DNA from: Rhodospirillales bacterium 24-66-33
GTDB lineage: Bacteria > Pseudomonadota > Alphaproteobacteria > Reyranellales > Reyranellaceae
Direction: 5' to 3'
NCBI GenBank assembly: GCA_002281855.1
Contig: NCHQ01000022.1
Coordinates: forward strand, 88,440-152,439
DNA: 64,000 nucleotides
Each line of letters begins with the position of its first letter. Positions within the stretch are counted from its first letter, which is position 1. The notes below the pieces were generated by a model. The model ran no database searches. It saw only the letters and a program-made list of their open reading frames with translations, and was not told the DNA's origin. A program made the translations under genes and the position numbers. Positions 43,959-53,849 of the stretch are shown one piece after another.

Positions 43959-46088
43959 ATGGCAAAGACCGTTCAGAAGATCACCCTTAGCCCCTCGCGC
44001 GACATCCCCTTCAACAAGCTGGCGCTCAGCCAGTCCAACGTCCGCCATCTGAAGGCCGGCGTGTCGATCGAGGACCTGGCTGAAGACATCGCCCGACGCG
44101 GACTCCTGCAGAGCCTCAATGTCCGGCCGGTTCTCGACGCCCAGGGCGCCGAGACCGGCCAGTTCGAAATCCCGGCCGGCGGCCGCCGCTACCGTGCCCT
44201 CGAGCGCCTCGTGAAGCAGAAGCGCCTTTCGAAGACGGCGTCGATCCCCTGCATCGTGCGCGATCCAAAAGGCGAGATCTCGGCGGAGGAGGATTCGCTA
44301 GCGGAGAACGTCCAGCGTGTCGCCCTGCATCCGCTGGATCAATTTCGGGCCTTCAAGGCGTTGCGCGACCAGGGCGCCGGCGAGGAAGAGATCGCCGCCC
44401 GGTTCTTCGTCGCGCCCGCCGTGGTCAAGCAGCGGCTGCGCTTGGCAGCCGTGTCCGAGAAACTCCTTGAGGTCTATGCCCAGGACGGCGTGACCCTGGA
44501 GCAGCTCATGGCCTTCACCGTCACCACCGATCATGCCCGCCAGGAGCAGGTCTGGGAGGCGCTTCAGCAATCCTACGACAAGGAGCCATACCTGATCCGG
44601 CGCCAGCTCACCGAGAGCGCCGTCCGCGGCTCGGACCGGCGGGCGCGGTTCGTCGGTGCCGAGGCCTACGAAGCTGCTGGCGGCGTGATCCTGCGCGACC
44701 TGTTCGAGGACGACAGCGGCGGCTGGTTTGAGGACGTCGCCTTGCTCGACCGATTGGCGACCGAGAGGTTGGCCGCGGCGGCCGAAAAGGTCGCCCCCGA
44801 AGGCTGGAAGTGGATCGAGGTCGCCGTCGATTTCCGCTATGGCCACATGAGCCATCTTCGGCAACTTGACGGCGTGACGATCGAGCTCACTCCGGCCGAG
44901 CAGGTGACGTTCGATGCTCTGACCGCCGAGCAGACGAAACTCGAGATCGAATACGAAGGCGCCGACGAGCTGCCGGACGAGGTCGATGCCCGCTTGGGCG
45001 AGATCGAGGCGGCGCTCGCAGCCTTCGAGAATCGGCCGGTGCGTTATGAGCCGACCGAGATCGCGCGCGCTGGTGTGTTCGTCAGCATCGACGCTGACGG
45101 ACGCCTGGATGTCGATCGAGGCTATGTCCGGCCGGAGGACGAGCCATCGATTCAAGCCAGTGGCGAAGACCCGGCGGAAGGCGAAACCCGTCAGGCCGGT
45201 GGGACGACATCCGCCACTTCCGATATGCAGCGAGCCGTCATCACCATCGGCGGGGGCGAGTCGGACGGAGACGACGACAGTGATGACGCCATCAAGCCAC
45301 TGCCGGAGCGGCTCGTGGGCGAACTGACAGCCCACCGCACCCTGGCGCTGCGGGACGCGGTGGCGAACAACCCGCAGGTCGCCATGACGGCGCTGCTACA
45401 CAAGCTCTGCCTCGACACCTTCCAGCACAGCGCCCCTGGCGCATGCCTGGAAGCCTCGGTGCGGCACGTGTTCTTCCCCGCCCAGGCAGGCGACCTGAAG
45501 GACAGCTCCTCCGCCCAGGCGGTCGCCGAGCGGCACGAGGCGTGGAAGGCCGAGCTGCCAAAGGACGACGACGCGCTTTGGGACTGGCTCGCGACCCTCG
45601 ACGACACCCGCCGGGCAGCGTTACTCGCGCACTGCGTCTCGTTCGGAGTGAATGCCCTCTACGAGAAGGGTGACCGCTACGGCGGGCCGGGTGTCTCGGC
45701 ACACGGCGTCCAGCACCGTATCGCCCAGGCCGATCGACTCGCCCGCGCCGTCGGCCTCGACATGGTGGAAGCCGGATGGCGACCGACGGTCGACAACTAT
45801 CTCGGCCGCGTCACCAAGCCCCGCATCCTCGAAGCGGTGCGGGAGGCCAAGGGAGACCAGGCAGCACAGCTCATCGACCATCTCAAGAAGGTCGAGATGG
45901 CGACGGAGGCTGAGCGGCTGCTCGACGGCACGGGCTGGCTGCCCGGGCCGCTGCGGCTCGTCGACAACGTGGACGTGTCGGACACGTCGACCGACACGGT
46001 CGAGGGACTTCCGGCCTTCCTCGCCGACGGCGAGGAGCAAGATGTCGCCATGGACGGGGTGGATCCGCATCCCATCACCGCCGAATAA
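43959..46088 (+). CDS. ParB/Srx N-terminal domain protein (ICE backbone)
   Basis: 709 residues. SQSNVRHLKAGVSIEDLAEDIARRGLLQSLNVRPV, IPAGGRRYRALERL and EEDSLAENVQRVALHPLDQFRAFKALRDQGAGEEEIAARF are the ParB-type box I-II and helix-turn-helix. The remaining 450 residues, including a very acidic linker (SDGDDDSDDAIK), have no recognised domain. ATG 43959 has GGAG 8 nt upstream; the frame is open 5' through the repeat. This gene is regularly next to strawberry-notch and Toprim genes in alphaproteobacterial plasmids and ICEs; DNA maintenance is inferred. Confidence 0.85.
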   Translation: MAKTVQKITLSPSRDIPFNKLALSQSNVRHLKAGVSIEDLAEDIARRGLLQSLNVRPVLDAQGAETGQFEIPAGGRRYRALERLVKQKRLSKTASIPCIVRDPKGEISAEEDSLAENVQRVALHPLDQFRAFKALRDQGAGEEEIAARFFVAPAVVKQRLRLAAVSEKLLEVYAQDGVTLEQLMAFTVTTDHARQEQVWEALQQSYDKEPYLIRRQLTESAVRGSDRRARFVGAEAYEAAGGVILRDLFEDDSGGWFEDVALLDRLATERLAAAAEKVAPEGWKWIEVAVDFRYGHMSHLRQLDGVTIELTPAEQVTFDALTAEQTKLEIEYEGADELPDEVDARLGEIEAALAAFENRPVRYEPTEIARAGVFVSIDADGRLDVDRGYVRPEDEPSIQASGEDPAEGETRQAGGTTSATSDMQRAVITIGGGESDGDDDSDDAIKPLPERLVGELTAHRTLALRDAVANNPQVAMTALLHKLCLDTFQHSAPGACLEASVRHVFFPAQAGDLKDSSSAQAVAERHEAWKAELPKDDDALWDWLATLDDTRRAALLAHCVSFGVNALYEKGDRYGGPGVSAHGVQHRIAQADRLARAVGLDMVEAGWRPTVDNYLGRVTKPRILEAVREAKGDQAAQLIDHLKKVEMATEAERLLDGTGWLPGPLRLVDNVDVSDTSTDTVEGLPAFLADGEEQDVAMDGVDPHPITAE

Positions 46089-46146
46089 GGACGTCCCGCG
46101 GGGTGGCTTCGGCCGCCCCGCGTTCTTCCCGCCAGTCGTTGGATAG

Positions 46147-46171
46147 GCCCGGCCGCCGCGCCGGGCTTTTT
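46147..46171 (+). terminator. Rho-independent terminator after parB-like gene
   Basis: GCCCGGC (46147-46153) pairs with GCCGGGC (46160-46166), followed by TTTTT. It is 58 bases past the parB-like stop. A second GC hairpin with a TTCG loop lies just upstream (46095-46119). Confidence 0.8.
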
Positions 46172-46200
46172 CCATGGATAGGTCCGCTATGAACGATTCC

Positions 46201-46286
46201 CAAGGGAGAGGGAGAGGACGGCCGGGACGGGTTTGAGCCGGCGGGGTCGAGAGAGAGCACCTCCTGGCTCAAACCGTTCCCGCTCT
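46201..46286 (+). promoter_or_regulatory. Structured leader of the strawberry-notch gene
   Basis: GGTTTGAGCC (46230-46239) and GGCTCAAACC (46266-46275) are perfect arms; beyond them GGGAGAG and CTCTCCC can also pair. The hairpin ends about 16 bases before the start codon of the next gene, so it may hide or shape the ribosome site. Function is inferred from position only. Confidence 0.45.
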
Positions 46287-46301
46287 CCCGAGGTCTCCTC
46301 C

Positions 46302-49300
46302 ATGTCGAATCTTTCCACCTCCGTGGCCACGCCCGCGCCGCTGCGCGCGCTCGGCTCCTCTACCGTCAATCTGTCCGATGGCGTCGTCACCGCCGCACAT
46401 CTTCTTCTCCCTCACCTCGAACACGGCCGCCGCATCGATGCGGTCGTCTTGCGTGCCGCCATGGAGCGCGCCTTCGGCGGCTCCGATGCGGCCGGCGCCT
46501 GGGACTGGAAGTCCGCATACGACGCCTGCGAGGCCGCGACCGTGCTGTTCATGCGCAAGTTCGGCCCTGTCATTCGGGCGCGGGCTGGGTCGCCGGCTGC
46601 TGAATTGTCCATGCTCGGCAAGATCGCCGCGCTTCTTCCTACACATACGCGACGCTCCGAAGAGAGCCAGGCGCTGCAGCAATTCTCGACGCCGCTCGCG
46701 CTCGGGTTTGTCGCCGCCAGCGCTGCCGCGATCACCCCGGCCGATCTCGTTCTCGAGCCCTCGGCCGGCACGGGCTTGCTCGCAATCTTCGCCGAGCTCG
46801 CCGGCGGCGGGCTGGCCCTGAACGAGCTGGCGGAAACCCGCGCGGCCTTGCTTGGGCAGCTCTTTCCCAGTGCTGCGACGACTCGCTACGACGCAGCTCA
46901 CATCCACGACCATCTCGACGATGCCGTGCGCCCGAGCGTCGTGCTGATGAACCCGCCGTTCTCGGCAGCGGCGCATGTCGATGGCGTTGTTGCCGACGCT
47001 GCCCTGCGCCATGCCGCCTCCGCACTTGCCCGCGTCGCCGAGGGCGGACGGCTGGTCGCAATCACCGGCGCCAGTCTCTCGCCCGACCACCCGTCATGGC
47101 GCGAGGCCTTCGTCCGCCTCCAGGAACGCGGTCGTGTCGTCTTTTCCGCCGCCATTGATGGTCGGGTCTATGCTCGACACGGCACGACGGCCGAGACGCG
47201 TTTGACCGTCATCGATCGTGTGCCCGCGGACGATCCGAGTTGTTTTCCGGCATCACCAGGCATGGCGCCCGACGCTGCCACGCTGCTTGAGTGGGTGACC
47301 ACCTGCGTTCCAGCGCGCTTGCCTGTTGACGGCGCGGTCGCGCTTCGGGCACCCGTCCATCCTGTCGCGGTCAGACCGAGCCGCAGGCCCGCACGAAAGC
47401 CGCTCACCGTTGCGGGCAGGTCGCTCGAACGAGCGGGCACCGAACTCGCGTACAAGACCGTCGACTGGAAGCCCGCCGAGGGCGGCAGCCTCACAGAAGG
47501 GCTGTATGAAGGCTACGACCTTCAGTCCATCCGGATCGACGAAGCGCGCCAGCATCCGACGCGGCTCGTGCAATCCGCGGCGATGGCATCCGTCGCTCCG
47601 CCCAAGCCCGGTTATCGGCCGCACCTGCCTGCCAATGTCATCAGCGCCGGCCTGCTGTCCGATGCCCAGCTCGAGAGTGTCGTCTATGCCGGCGAAGCCC
47701 ATGCCGGCCACCTCGCGGGATCGTGGGTGGTGGACGAGACATTCGACTTCGTCTCGGCTGCGCCCGACGATGCCGAGAACGCCGTACGATTCCGGCGCGG
47801 CTGGATGCTGGGGGACGGCACCGGCGCCGGCAAAGGCCGCCAGGTCGCCGGCATCCTTCTGGACAACTGGCTAAAAGGCCGCCGTCGGGCGGTGTGGATC
47901 TCGAAGTCCGACAAGCTGATCGAGGATGCTCAGCGCGACTGGTCGGCGCTGGGCATGGAGCGCCTACTGATCACGCCGCTCGCCCGCTTCCGCCAGGGCA
48001 CGCCGATCCGCCTGGAGCAGGGCACCCTTTTTGCCACCTACGCCACGCTACGCACCGATGCACGCGAGGAAAGGGTTTCGAGGGTCCGCCAGATCATCGA
48101 TTGGCTGGGAGCGGACTTCGACGGAGTGATCGTGTTCGACGAAAGCCATGCCATGGCCAATGCCGCCGGCGGCAAGGGAGAGCGCGGCGACCAGGCGCCC
48201 TCGCAGCAGGGCCGTGCCGGCCTGCGTCTGCAGCATGCGCTGCCCAATGCCCGCGTCCTCTATGTCTCCGCCACGGGCGCGACCACGGTGCACAATCTCG
48301 CCTATGCCCAGCGGCTTGGCCTCTGGGGCGGTGAGGACTTCCCCTTCACCACGCGCGCCGAGTTTGTGTCTGCGATTGAGGCTGGCGGCGTTGCGGCCAT
48401 GGAGGTGCTAGCGCGCGATCTCAAGGCGCTCGGTCTCTATGCGGCCCGGTCGCTGTCCTACGAGGGCGTCGAATACGAATTGCTCCAGCACGCCCTCACG
48501 CCGGAGCAGATCCGCATTTACGACGCCTATGCCGGCGCCTTCCAGGTCATCCATAACAATCTCGACGCCGCGCTGCAGGCCGCCAACGTTACCGGCGAGC
48601 GCGGCACGCTCAACGCGCAGACCAAGTCGGCGGCCCGCTCGGCCTTCGAGTCGGCCAAGCAGCGCTTCTTCTCGCACCTCATCACCTCGATGAAGACGCC
48701 GACCTTGATCGGGGCGATCGAGCGCGACCTTTTAGCCGGCCATGCCGCCGTCATCCAGATCGTCTCCACCGGCGAGGCCCTGATGGAACGCCGGCTGGCC
48801 AACATCCCTACCGAGGACTGGGGCGACGTCCAGGTCGACATCACGCCCCGCGAGTATGTGCTCGATTACCTGGCGCACAGCTTCCCGACCCAGCTGTTCG
48901 AGCCCTTCACCGACAGCGAGGGCAATCTCTCCTCGCGGCCGGTCTGTCGCGACGGCCAGCCCGTGCAGTGCCGGGATGCCGTCGAGCGCCGCGACCGCCT
49001 GATCGAGCGGCTGGCCGCGCTCGCTCCCGTCCAGGGCGCCCTCGACCGGATCGTGCAGCGCTTCGGCACAGACCTGGTCGCGGAGGTGACGGGCCGGTCG
49101 CGGCGGATCGTGCGCAAGGGCGACCGGCTCTGCGTAGAAAACCGTCCGGGCTCCGCCAATCTCGCGGAAGCGCAGGCCTTCATGGACGACAACAAGCGCA
49201 TCCTGGTCTTCAGTGATGCTGGCGGCACCGGGCGTTCGTATCACGCCGACCTCGGCGCCCGGAACCAGCGGCTGCGTGTCCACTATCTGCTGGAGGCAGG

Positions 49301-50636
49301 CTGGAAGGCCGATGCCGCCATCCAGGGCCTGGGGCGCAGCAACCGGACCAACCAGGCGCAGCCGCCCCTGTTCCGGCCGATCGCCACCGACGTGAAGGCC
49401 GAGAAGCGCTTCCTGTCGACCATCGCCCGCCGGCTCGACACCTTGGGCGCCATCACCAAGGGCCAGCGCCAGACCGGCGGCCAGGGCCTGTTCCGCTCGG
49501 ACGACAATCTCGAATCTCCCTATGGCCGTGCCGCCCTGCGCCAGCTCTACCTTCTGCTGTTCGCCGGCAAGGTCGAAGGTTGTTCGCTAAAAGCCTTCGA
49601 GGACGCCACCGGCCTGCATCTGACCGACCAGGACGGTAGCCTGCGCGAAGAGCTGCCGCCGATCACCACCTTCCTCAATCGGCTGCTGGCGCTCACCATC
49701 GGCTTGCAGAACACGCTGTTCGGTGTGTTCGAAGACCTGCTGCGGGCGAGGATCGAGGGGGCGCAGGCTTCCGGCACCTACGACGTCGGCGTCGAGACAC
49801 TGACCGCCGAGAGCCTGGTCGTGACCGACCGGCGCTCGCTCTATTTCCATCCGCAGACCGGCGCGGAGACCCAGGTGTTCACCATCCGCCGGCGGGAGCG
49901 CAATCGGCCGTTCTCACTCGCCGAGGCGATGGATCGAGCGGACGACCCGCGCGCCTTGCTGCTGGTGAACGCGCAGTCCGGCCGGGCGGCCGTGCAGGTG
50001 TCTGCGCCCAGCGTCATGCTCGACGATGGCGAGGTCGAACGCCGTGTCCGCCTGCTGCGGCCGATGGAACGGACATCCATGGCATTGGCGGCGTTGGACC
50101 AGACGAACTGGGAGGGGGCCGATCGGGTCGCCTTCACCGAAGCCTGGGAGCGGGAACTCGTCGACGTTCCCGCCTTTACCGACAGCGCTATTCACATTGT
50201 CACGGGCCTGTTGCTGCCGATCTGGAAACGGCTGCCAGAGGACTCCATGCGAGTCTACCGCCTGCAGACGGATGCCGGCGAGCGCGTGATCGGCCGGCTG
50301 GTCTCGCCGGCCTGGGTGGCGCAGGCTGTCAGCGCCGATGGCGTGAGCATCACACCGGCGGATGCCTGGGCCGCCGTGCTTAACGGTCGAACCATCCTCG
50401 AGCTTCAGGACGGGTTCTCACTTCGCCGCGCCAGGGTGATGGGCCTGTTCCGGGTCGAGCTCTGCGGGTTCACCGACGGGATGGTTGAACGCCTGAAGGC
50501 GATGGGCCTCATCTCCGAGATCATCGCCTGGAAGCTGCGCCTGTTCGTGCCGACCGGCGCCAACGGGCCTTCGATCCTTGCCGAACTGATGGAGCGCTAC
50601 CCGATCGTGCGCATCGCCGATCGGGTAGCAGCGTGA
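46302..50636 (+). CDS. Strawberry notch-like helicase with methylase-like N-terminus
   Basis: 1444 residues. About 150-260: VLEPSAGTGLLAIFAE and VLMNPPFSAAA, an N6-adenine methylase-like SAM domain. Then the SF2 core: RRGWMLGDGTGAGKGRQVAGILLDNWL (Walker A), VIVFDESHAMANA (Walker B) and LGRSNRTNQAQPP (motif VI). A large backbone protein of conjugative elements, possibly for protecting or remodelling transferred DNA; function not proven. ATG 46302 follows GAGG; open 5' extension is ignored. Confidence 0.9.
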   Translation: MSNLSTSVATPAPLRALGSSTVNLSDGVVTAAHLLLPHLEHGRRIDAVVLRAAMERAFGGSDAAGAWDWKSAYDACEAATVLFMRKFGPVIRARAGSPAAELSMLGKIAALLPTHTRRSEESQALQQFSTPLALGFVAASAAAITPADLVLEPSAGTGLLAIFAELAGGGLALNELAETRAALLGQLFPSAATTRYDAAHIHDHLDDAVRPSVVLMNPPFSAAAHVDGVVADAALRHAASALARVAEGGRLVAITGASLSPDHPSWREAFVRLQERGRVVFSAAIDGRVYARHGTTAETRLTVIDRVPADDPSCFPASPGMAPDAATLLEWVTTCVPARLPVDGAVALRAPVHPVAVRPSRRPARKPLTVAGRSLERAGTELAYKTVDWKPAEGGSLTEGLYEGYDLQSIRIDEARQHPTRLVQSAAMASVAPPKPGYRPHLPANVISAGLLSDAQLESVVYAGEAHAGHLAGSWVVDETFDFVSAAPDDAENAVRFRRGWMLGDGTGAGKGRQVAGILLDNWLKGRRRAVWISKSDKLIEDAQRDWSALGMERLLITPLARFRQGTPIRLEQGTLFATYATLRTDAREERVSRVRQIIDWLGADFDGVIVFDESHAMANAAGGKGERGDQAPSQQGRAGLRLQHALPNARVLYVSATGATTVHNLAYAQRLGLWGGEDFPFTTRAEFVSAIEAGGVAAMEVLARDLKALGLYAARSLSYEGVEYELLQHALTPEQIRIYDAYAGAFQVIHNNLDAALQAANVTGERGTLNAQTKSAARSAFESAKQRFFSHLITSMKTPTLIGAIERDLLAGHAAVIQIVSTGEALMERRLANIPTEDWGDVQVDITPREYVLDYLAHSFPTQLFEPFTDSEGNLSSRPVCRDGQPVQCRDAVERRDRLIERLAALAPVQGALDRIVQRFGTDLVAEVTGRSRRIVRKGDRLCVENRPGSANLAEAQAFMDDNKRILVFSDAGGTGRSYHADLGARNQRLRVHYLLEAGWKADAAIQGLGRSNRTNQAQPPLFRPIATDVKAEKRFLSTIARRLDTLGAITKGQRQTGGQGLFRSDDNLESPYGRAALRQLYLLLFAGKVEGCSLKAFEDATGLHLTDQDGSLREELPPITTFLNRLLALTIGLQNTLFGVFEDLLRARIEGAQASGTYDVGVETLTAESLVVTDRRSLYFHPQTGAETQVFTIRRRERNRPFSLAEAMDRADDPRALLLVNAQSGRAAVQVSAPSVMLDDGEVERRVRLLRPMERTSMALAALDQTNWEGADRVAFTEAWERELVDVPAFTDSAIHIVTGLLLPIWKRLPEDSMRVYRLQTDAGERVIGRLVSPAWVAQAVSADGVSITPADAWAAVLNGRTILELQDGFSLRRARVMGLFRVELCGFTDGMVERLKAMGLISEIIAWKLRLFVPTGANGPSILAELMERYPIVRIADRVAA

Positions 50637-50645
50637 GGGGCAGCC

Positions 50646-51683
50646 ATGTCGTTGCCCGCCGCCGACCTCGCACGCCGCCTGGCTCGCAACGCCGAGGCGG
50701 TGTGCCGCCACTATCTCTCCAACGGTCATCGCGAGGGTCGCTACTGGCTGGTTGGCGACGTCGCCAACACCCGGGGCCGCAGCCTGTTCGTCCGCTTGAG
50801 CGGGCCGGACCATGGCAAGGGAGCCGCCGGCAAATGGACCGATGCCGCAACGGGCGAGCATGGCGACCTTTTAGACCTCATCGCCCTCAATCAAGGCCTC
50901 GATCGCCTGCGCGATACCCTGGACGAGGCGCGCGCGTTCCTGGCCTTGCCGCCGGACCAGCTCGCTCCACGGCGGGATCGTCTTCCCGCGCCGCGCGGTT
51001 CGCCTGAGTCCGCGCGACGTCTCTACGCCATATCCAAGCCCATTGAGGGTACGCTGGCGCAAAGGTACTTGCACAGCCGAGCTATCGTAACCGTAGCCGA
51101 CGGTGATCCGCTGCGCTTCCATCCGCGCTGCTACTATCGGCCCGACGACGACAGTCCGACGGAGACCTGGCCGGCACTGATCGCCGCGGTGACCGATCTT
51201 GGCGGCAGGATCACGGGAGCGCACCGCACCTGGCTCGACCGGTCGGGCCAAGGCAAGGCGCCCGTCGACTCGCCGCGACGGGCCATGGGTCATCTTCTCG
51301 GGCACGGTGTCCGCTTCGGTGTGGCCGACGACGTGATGGCCGCTGGAGAGGGGATCGAGACCATGCTGTCGTTGCGCACCATCGTGCCGACCCTGCCCAT
51401 GGTGGCCGCGCTCTCGGCCAACCATCTCGCGGCGCTGCTGTTTCCACCGACCTTGCGCCGCCTCTATGTCGCGCGCGATGCCGATCCGGCCGGTGATGCC
51501 GCGACGGCCAGCCTGTGCCACCGCGCCGAGGCCGCCGGAATTGAGGTGGGGAGACTGTCGCCGTGCTTCGACGACTTCAACGAGGATCTCCGCCGCCTGG
51601 GAGTGGAAAGGCTTCGAGCATCGGTGCGCCGGCAACTCGCTCCGCAGGACATTGTTCGCTTCCTGGCCTTGGTGACGGCATGA
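50646..51683 (+). CDS. Toprim domain protein (primase-like)
   Basis: 345 residues. The N-terminal part has GHREGRYWLVGDVANTRGRSLFVRL and GKWTDAATGEHGDLLDLIAL, typical of plasmid DUF7146-type primase-like proteins. The Toprim core is MAAGEGIETMLSL (catalytic Glu) and LYVARDADPAGDAAT (DxD). It may prime replication of the transferred strand. Nine bases after the strawberry-notch stop, so co-transcribed. Confidence 0.87.
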   Translation: MSLPAADLARRLARNAEAVCRHYLSNGHREGRYWLVGDVANTRGRSLFVRLSGPDHGKGAAGKWTDAATGEHGDLLDLIALNQGLDRLRDTLDEARAFLALPPDQLAPRRDRLPAPRGSPESARRLYAISKPIEGTLAQRYLHSRAIVTVADGDPLRFHPRCYYRPDDDSPTETWPALIAAVTDLGGRITGAHRTWLDRSGQGKAPVDSPRRAMGHLLGHGVRFGVADDVMAAGEGIETMLSLRTIVPTLPMVAALSANHLAALLFPPTLRRLYVARDADPAGDAATASLCHRAEAAGIEVGRLSPCFDDFNEDLRRLGVERLRASVRRQLAPQDIVRFLALVTA

Positions 51684-51798
51684 GCACGGGCACGGCGGTT
51701 CGCTTCGTGGCCGGTCGCTCTGTTGCCCTTCGGATCGGACGAGGGCGCACCCCCGCCTTCTAAAAGGGCGATCGGACGGCAGGCCGCCCGGTCCCGCA

Positions 51799-51875
51799 AC
51801 GGCGGTCCTTCGGCTTTCTTCCCCTGCCGGCTTCGCCGGCATTCCTCGCGAGGCAAGAAAGCCTCGGTCCGCCGT
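51799..51875 (+). ncRNA. Structured leader hairpin A, copy 1
   Basis: ACGGCGG (51799-51805) pairs with CCGCCGT (51869-51875); CC with GG; GGCTTTCTT (51812-51820) with AAGAAAGCC (51855-51863); an inner CCGGC-TTCG-CCGG stands in the loop, followed by CTCGCGAGG. It ends 110 nt before the next start codon. The same fold, with different paired bases, is at 53850-53923. The rest of the 301-bp gap is GC-rich with no gene. Whether it is a cis-leader or a separate RNA is unknown. Confidence 0.6.
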
Positions 51876-51984
51876 CCTCCGCTCTGCTCCGGCCGCAAGC
51901 GCGGTGCAGGCCCGGTCCGCCCGCCGTCTGTCGACGCCCACGAAGGCCGCGATGGGCGCGGCCGATCCGACAAAGGACATCATC

Positions 51985-52923
51985 ATGGCGACCGACCGCG
52001 ACGATCCCGACTTCGAACCCGTGCACGCCTCATCTCCGACCGATCACGTCCTCACCGAGCTGCAGCTCTACGGCCATCGTCCCTTCCAGGACGAGCCGGA
52101 CCCCCGACCACTGCCCGAAGCCCAAATCATCGCCGGCGCCGTCGTCGACATCTTCGATGCGTTCGTCTCGACACTCACCGACACCCGTCTTGAACCCGAT
52201 CTCGAGGAGCTGCTGTGGTCGACCGTCAACCTGTTCCATCGCGCCACCGGACGGATCGAGCGTGAACTCGACGGCAACGAGCAGGCGCAGCGTCGCAGCC
52301 AGAAGGAGCAGAACGGCTCGGAGGTCCGCTCGGTCGAACTGGAGCGTCTCGTCGCCGAGGGCCTGACCCTGATCGAACGCCGCAATGCCCTAGAACTCTT
52401 CCGCGACCAGGCCGCTGATCGCTTCGAGGTCCATACCGGCTCATCTTGGCGGCCGCGCACCGGGTCGATGGTCAACCATCGGGCGCTCACCGCGGCGATG
52501 ATCGACAGCCGAGACTTCCTGGCCGCCCGCCGCCGGGTCGACACGGAATTGCTTCTACCGGCCGGTCCCAAGGTCGCCTTCACCGGGGGTGCCGACTTCA
52601 ACGACCATCGCCTGATCTGGAGCACGCTCGACAAGGTCCGCGTCAAGCATCCCGACATGGTCCTGCTGCACGGCGGCTCGCCGACCGGCGCCGAACGCAT
52701 CGCCGCCCGTTGGGCCGACGACCGCAAGGTGCCTCACATCCCTTTCAAGCCGGATTGGACCCGTCACGCCAAGGCCGCGCCGTTCAAGCGCAACGACCAG
52801 ATCCTGGAAGTCCTGCCGATCGGCGTCATCGTCTTCCCCGGCTCAGGCATCCAGGAGAACCTCGCCGACAAGGCTCGCAAGCTCGGCATCCCGGTCTGGC
52901 GCTTCGGTTCGGGCGGCGCGTAA
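51985..52923 (+). CDS. DUF2493 (SLOG-like) domain protein
   Basis: 312 residues. The first 190 residues are family-specific helices. The C-terminal part has PKVAFTGGADFNDHRLIWSTLDKVRVKHPDMVLLHGGSPTGAERIAARWA and GVIVFPGSGIQENLADKARKLGIPVWRF, the DUF2493/YspA-like Rossmann fold that may bind a nucleotide. ATG 51985 has AAAGGA upstream; it is preceded by structured leader A. Standard member of this plasmid/ICE gene set. Confidence 0.87.
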   Translation: MATDRDDPDFEPVHASSPTDHVLTELQLYGHRPFQDEPDPRPLPEAQIIAGAVVDIFDAFVSTLTDTRLEPDLEELLWSTVNLFHRATGRIERELDGNEQAQRRSQKEQNGSEVRSVELERLVAEGLTLIERRNALELFRDQAADRFEVHTGSSWRPRTGSMVNHRALTAAMIDSRDFLAARRRVDTELLLPAGPKVAFTGGADFNDHRLIWSTLDKVRVKHPDMVLLHGGSPTGAERIAARWADDRKVPHIPFKPDWTRHAKAAPFKRNDQILEVLPIGVIVFPGSGIQENLADKARKLGIPVWRFGSGGA

Positions 52924-53022
52924 GCGCCACCTTTTGGCCAACTTAACATTCGACAGTAATTCGATGGCGCCATGGTGGTGGTGGAAGGCGCCGCCGTTCG
53001 ACTCGTGTCACGGAGATCCACC

Positions 53023-53496
53023 ATGCTTGTCACTGGTATTGTTCTTAGCGTCGTTGGCCTCGGCTTCTTCTGCTGGCTGCTGTTCGCGCTCGCCATCTAT
53101 GCGCTTCCTTTCCTAGCCGGACTGACGGCGGGTCTCGCTGCTTTTGATAGCGGGGGAGGGGTCATGGGAACGTTTATCGTCGGGTTTCTTGTCAGCGGTG
53201 CGACCTTGGCGCTCGGACAGATTGCCTTCGCCACCTCGCATACTCTGCTGATCCGCGCGATCATCGGTCTGCTCTACGCCGTGCCGGCAACGATCGCAGG
53301 CTATCAGCTGTCGTTTGCGCTGGCCGGTCTGGGCATGTCCCGGGACGGTTGGCAGATGGCATTTGCCGTTGTCGGCGGCGTTCTCGCTGGCTTCACAGCC
53401 TTCTCGCGCATGGCGCTGTTTGTCGCGTCGGGCGGACAGGGCACCGAGGGAGCTCACTCGCCGATCGGCTGGCGGCCGCACGACCAGAGACGCTGA
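53023..53496 (+). CDS. Small integral membrane protein
   Basis: 157 residues with four hydrophobic segments (MLVTGIVLSVVGLGFFCWLLFALAIYALPFLAGLTAGLAA; VMGTFIVGFLVSGATLALGQIAF; IIGLLYAVPATIAGYQLSFALAGL; AFAVVGGVLAGFTAFSRMALF). CGGAGATCC precedes ATG 53023; a GTG at 52972 is less likely. Function unknown; found in ICE backbones next to DUF2493/DUF736 genes. Confidence 0.75.
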   Translation: MLVTGIVLSVVGLGFFCWLLFALAIYALPFLAGLTAGLAAFDSGGGVMGTFIVGFLVSGATLALGQIAFATSHTLLIRAIIGLLYAVPATIAGYQLSFALAGLGMSRDGWQMAFAVVGGVLAGFTAFSRMALFVASGGQGTEGAHSPIGWRPHDQRR

Positions 53497-53849
53497 CACT
53501 CTTAGCATCTTCTCGCCGTACAGATTGGCGAAGGTGGGTGGTGGCTGCTCGGTATCCTGCGGTGGCACGAACGCAGCCCTCGATAGCGCTTCGATGAGCC
53601 CGCGTCCTAGGCCCGACCGACAAGATGCTGTGGCGGGTTCATCTTCTACGCCGGGTCGGCTGGGGACAAAGCAATCCTTTCTCTACGCTATGGCCGTCTT
53701 ATCTTCGCCCGGCATGCCGAATCTCTTGCGCAGGACCCTTCAGGTTAGCCACGACTTCCCGTGAGGATGCTGTTCGGCGCGCGGACCCACGGCCTCTCCT
53801 TGGCTTGATCTAGCCGTAGGACGGCGGTGCCTCGATCGCCTGAGCCGCA
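53497..53849. other. Intergenic stretch without a gene
   Basis: Several short frames are open but none has a convincing RBS or protein features. I see nothing to annotate before the structured hairpin at 53850. Confidence 0.5.

Noticed and set aside
53625..53813. 62-residue plus-strand frame in the gap before DUF736
   Set aside because: No RBS, no pattern and no homolog recognised; it is probably noncoding.
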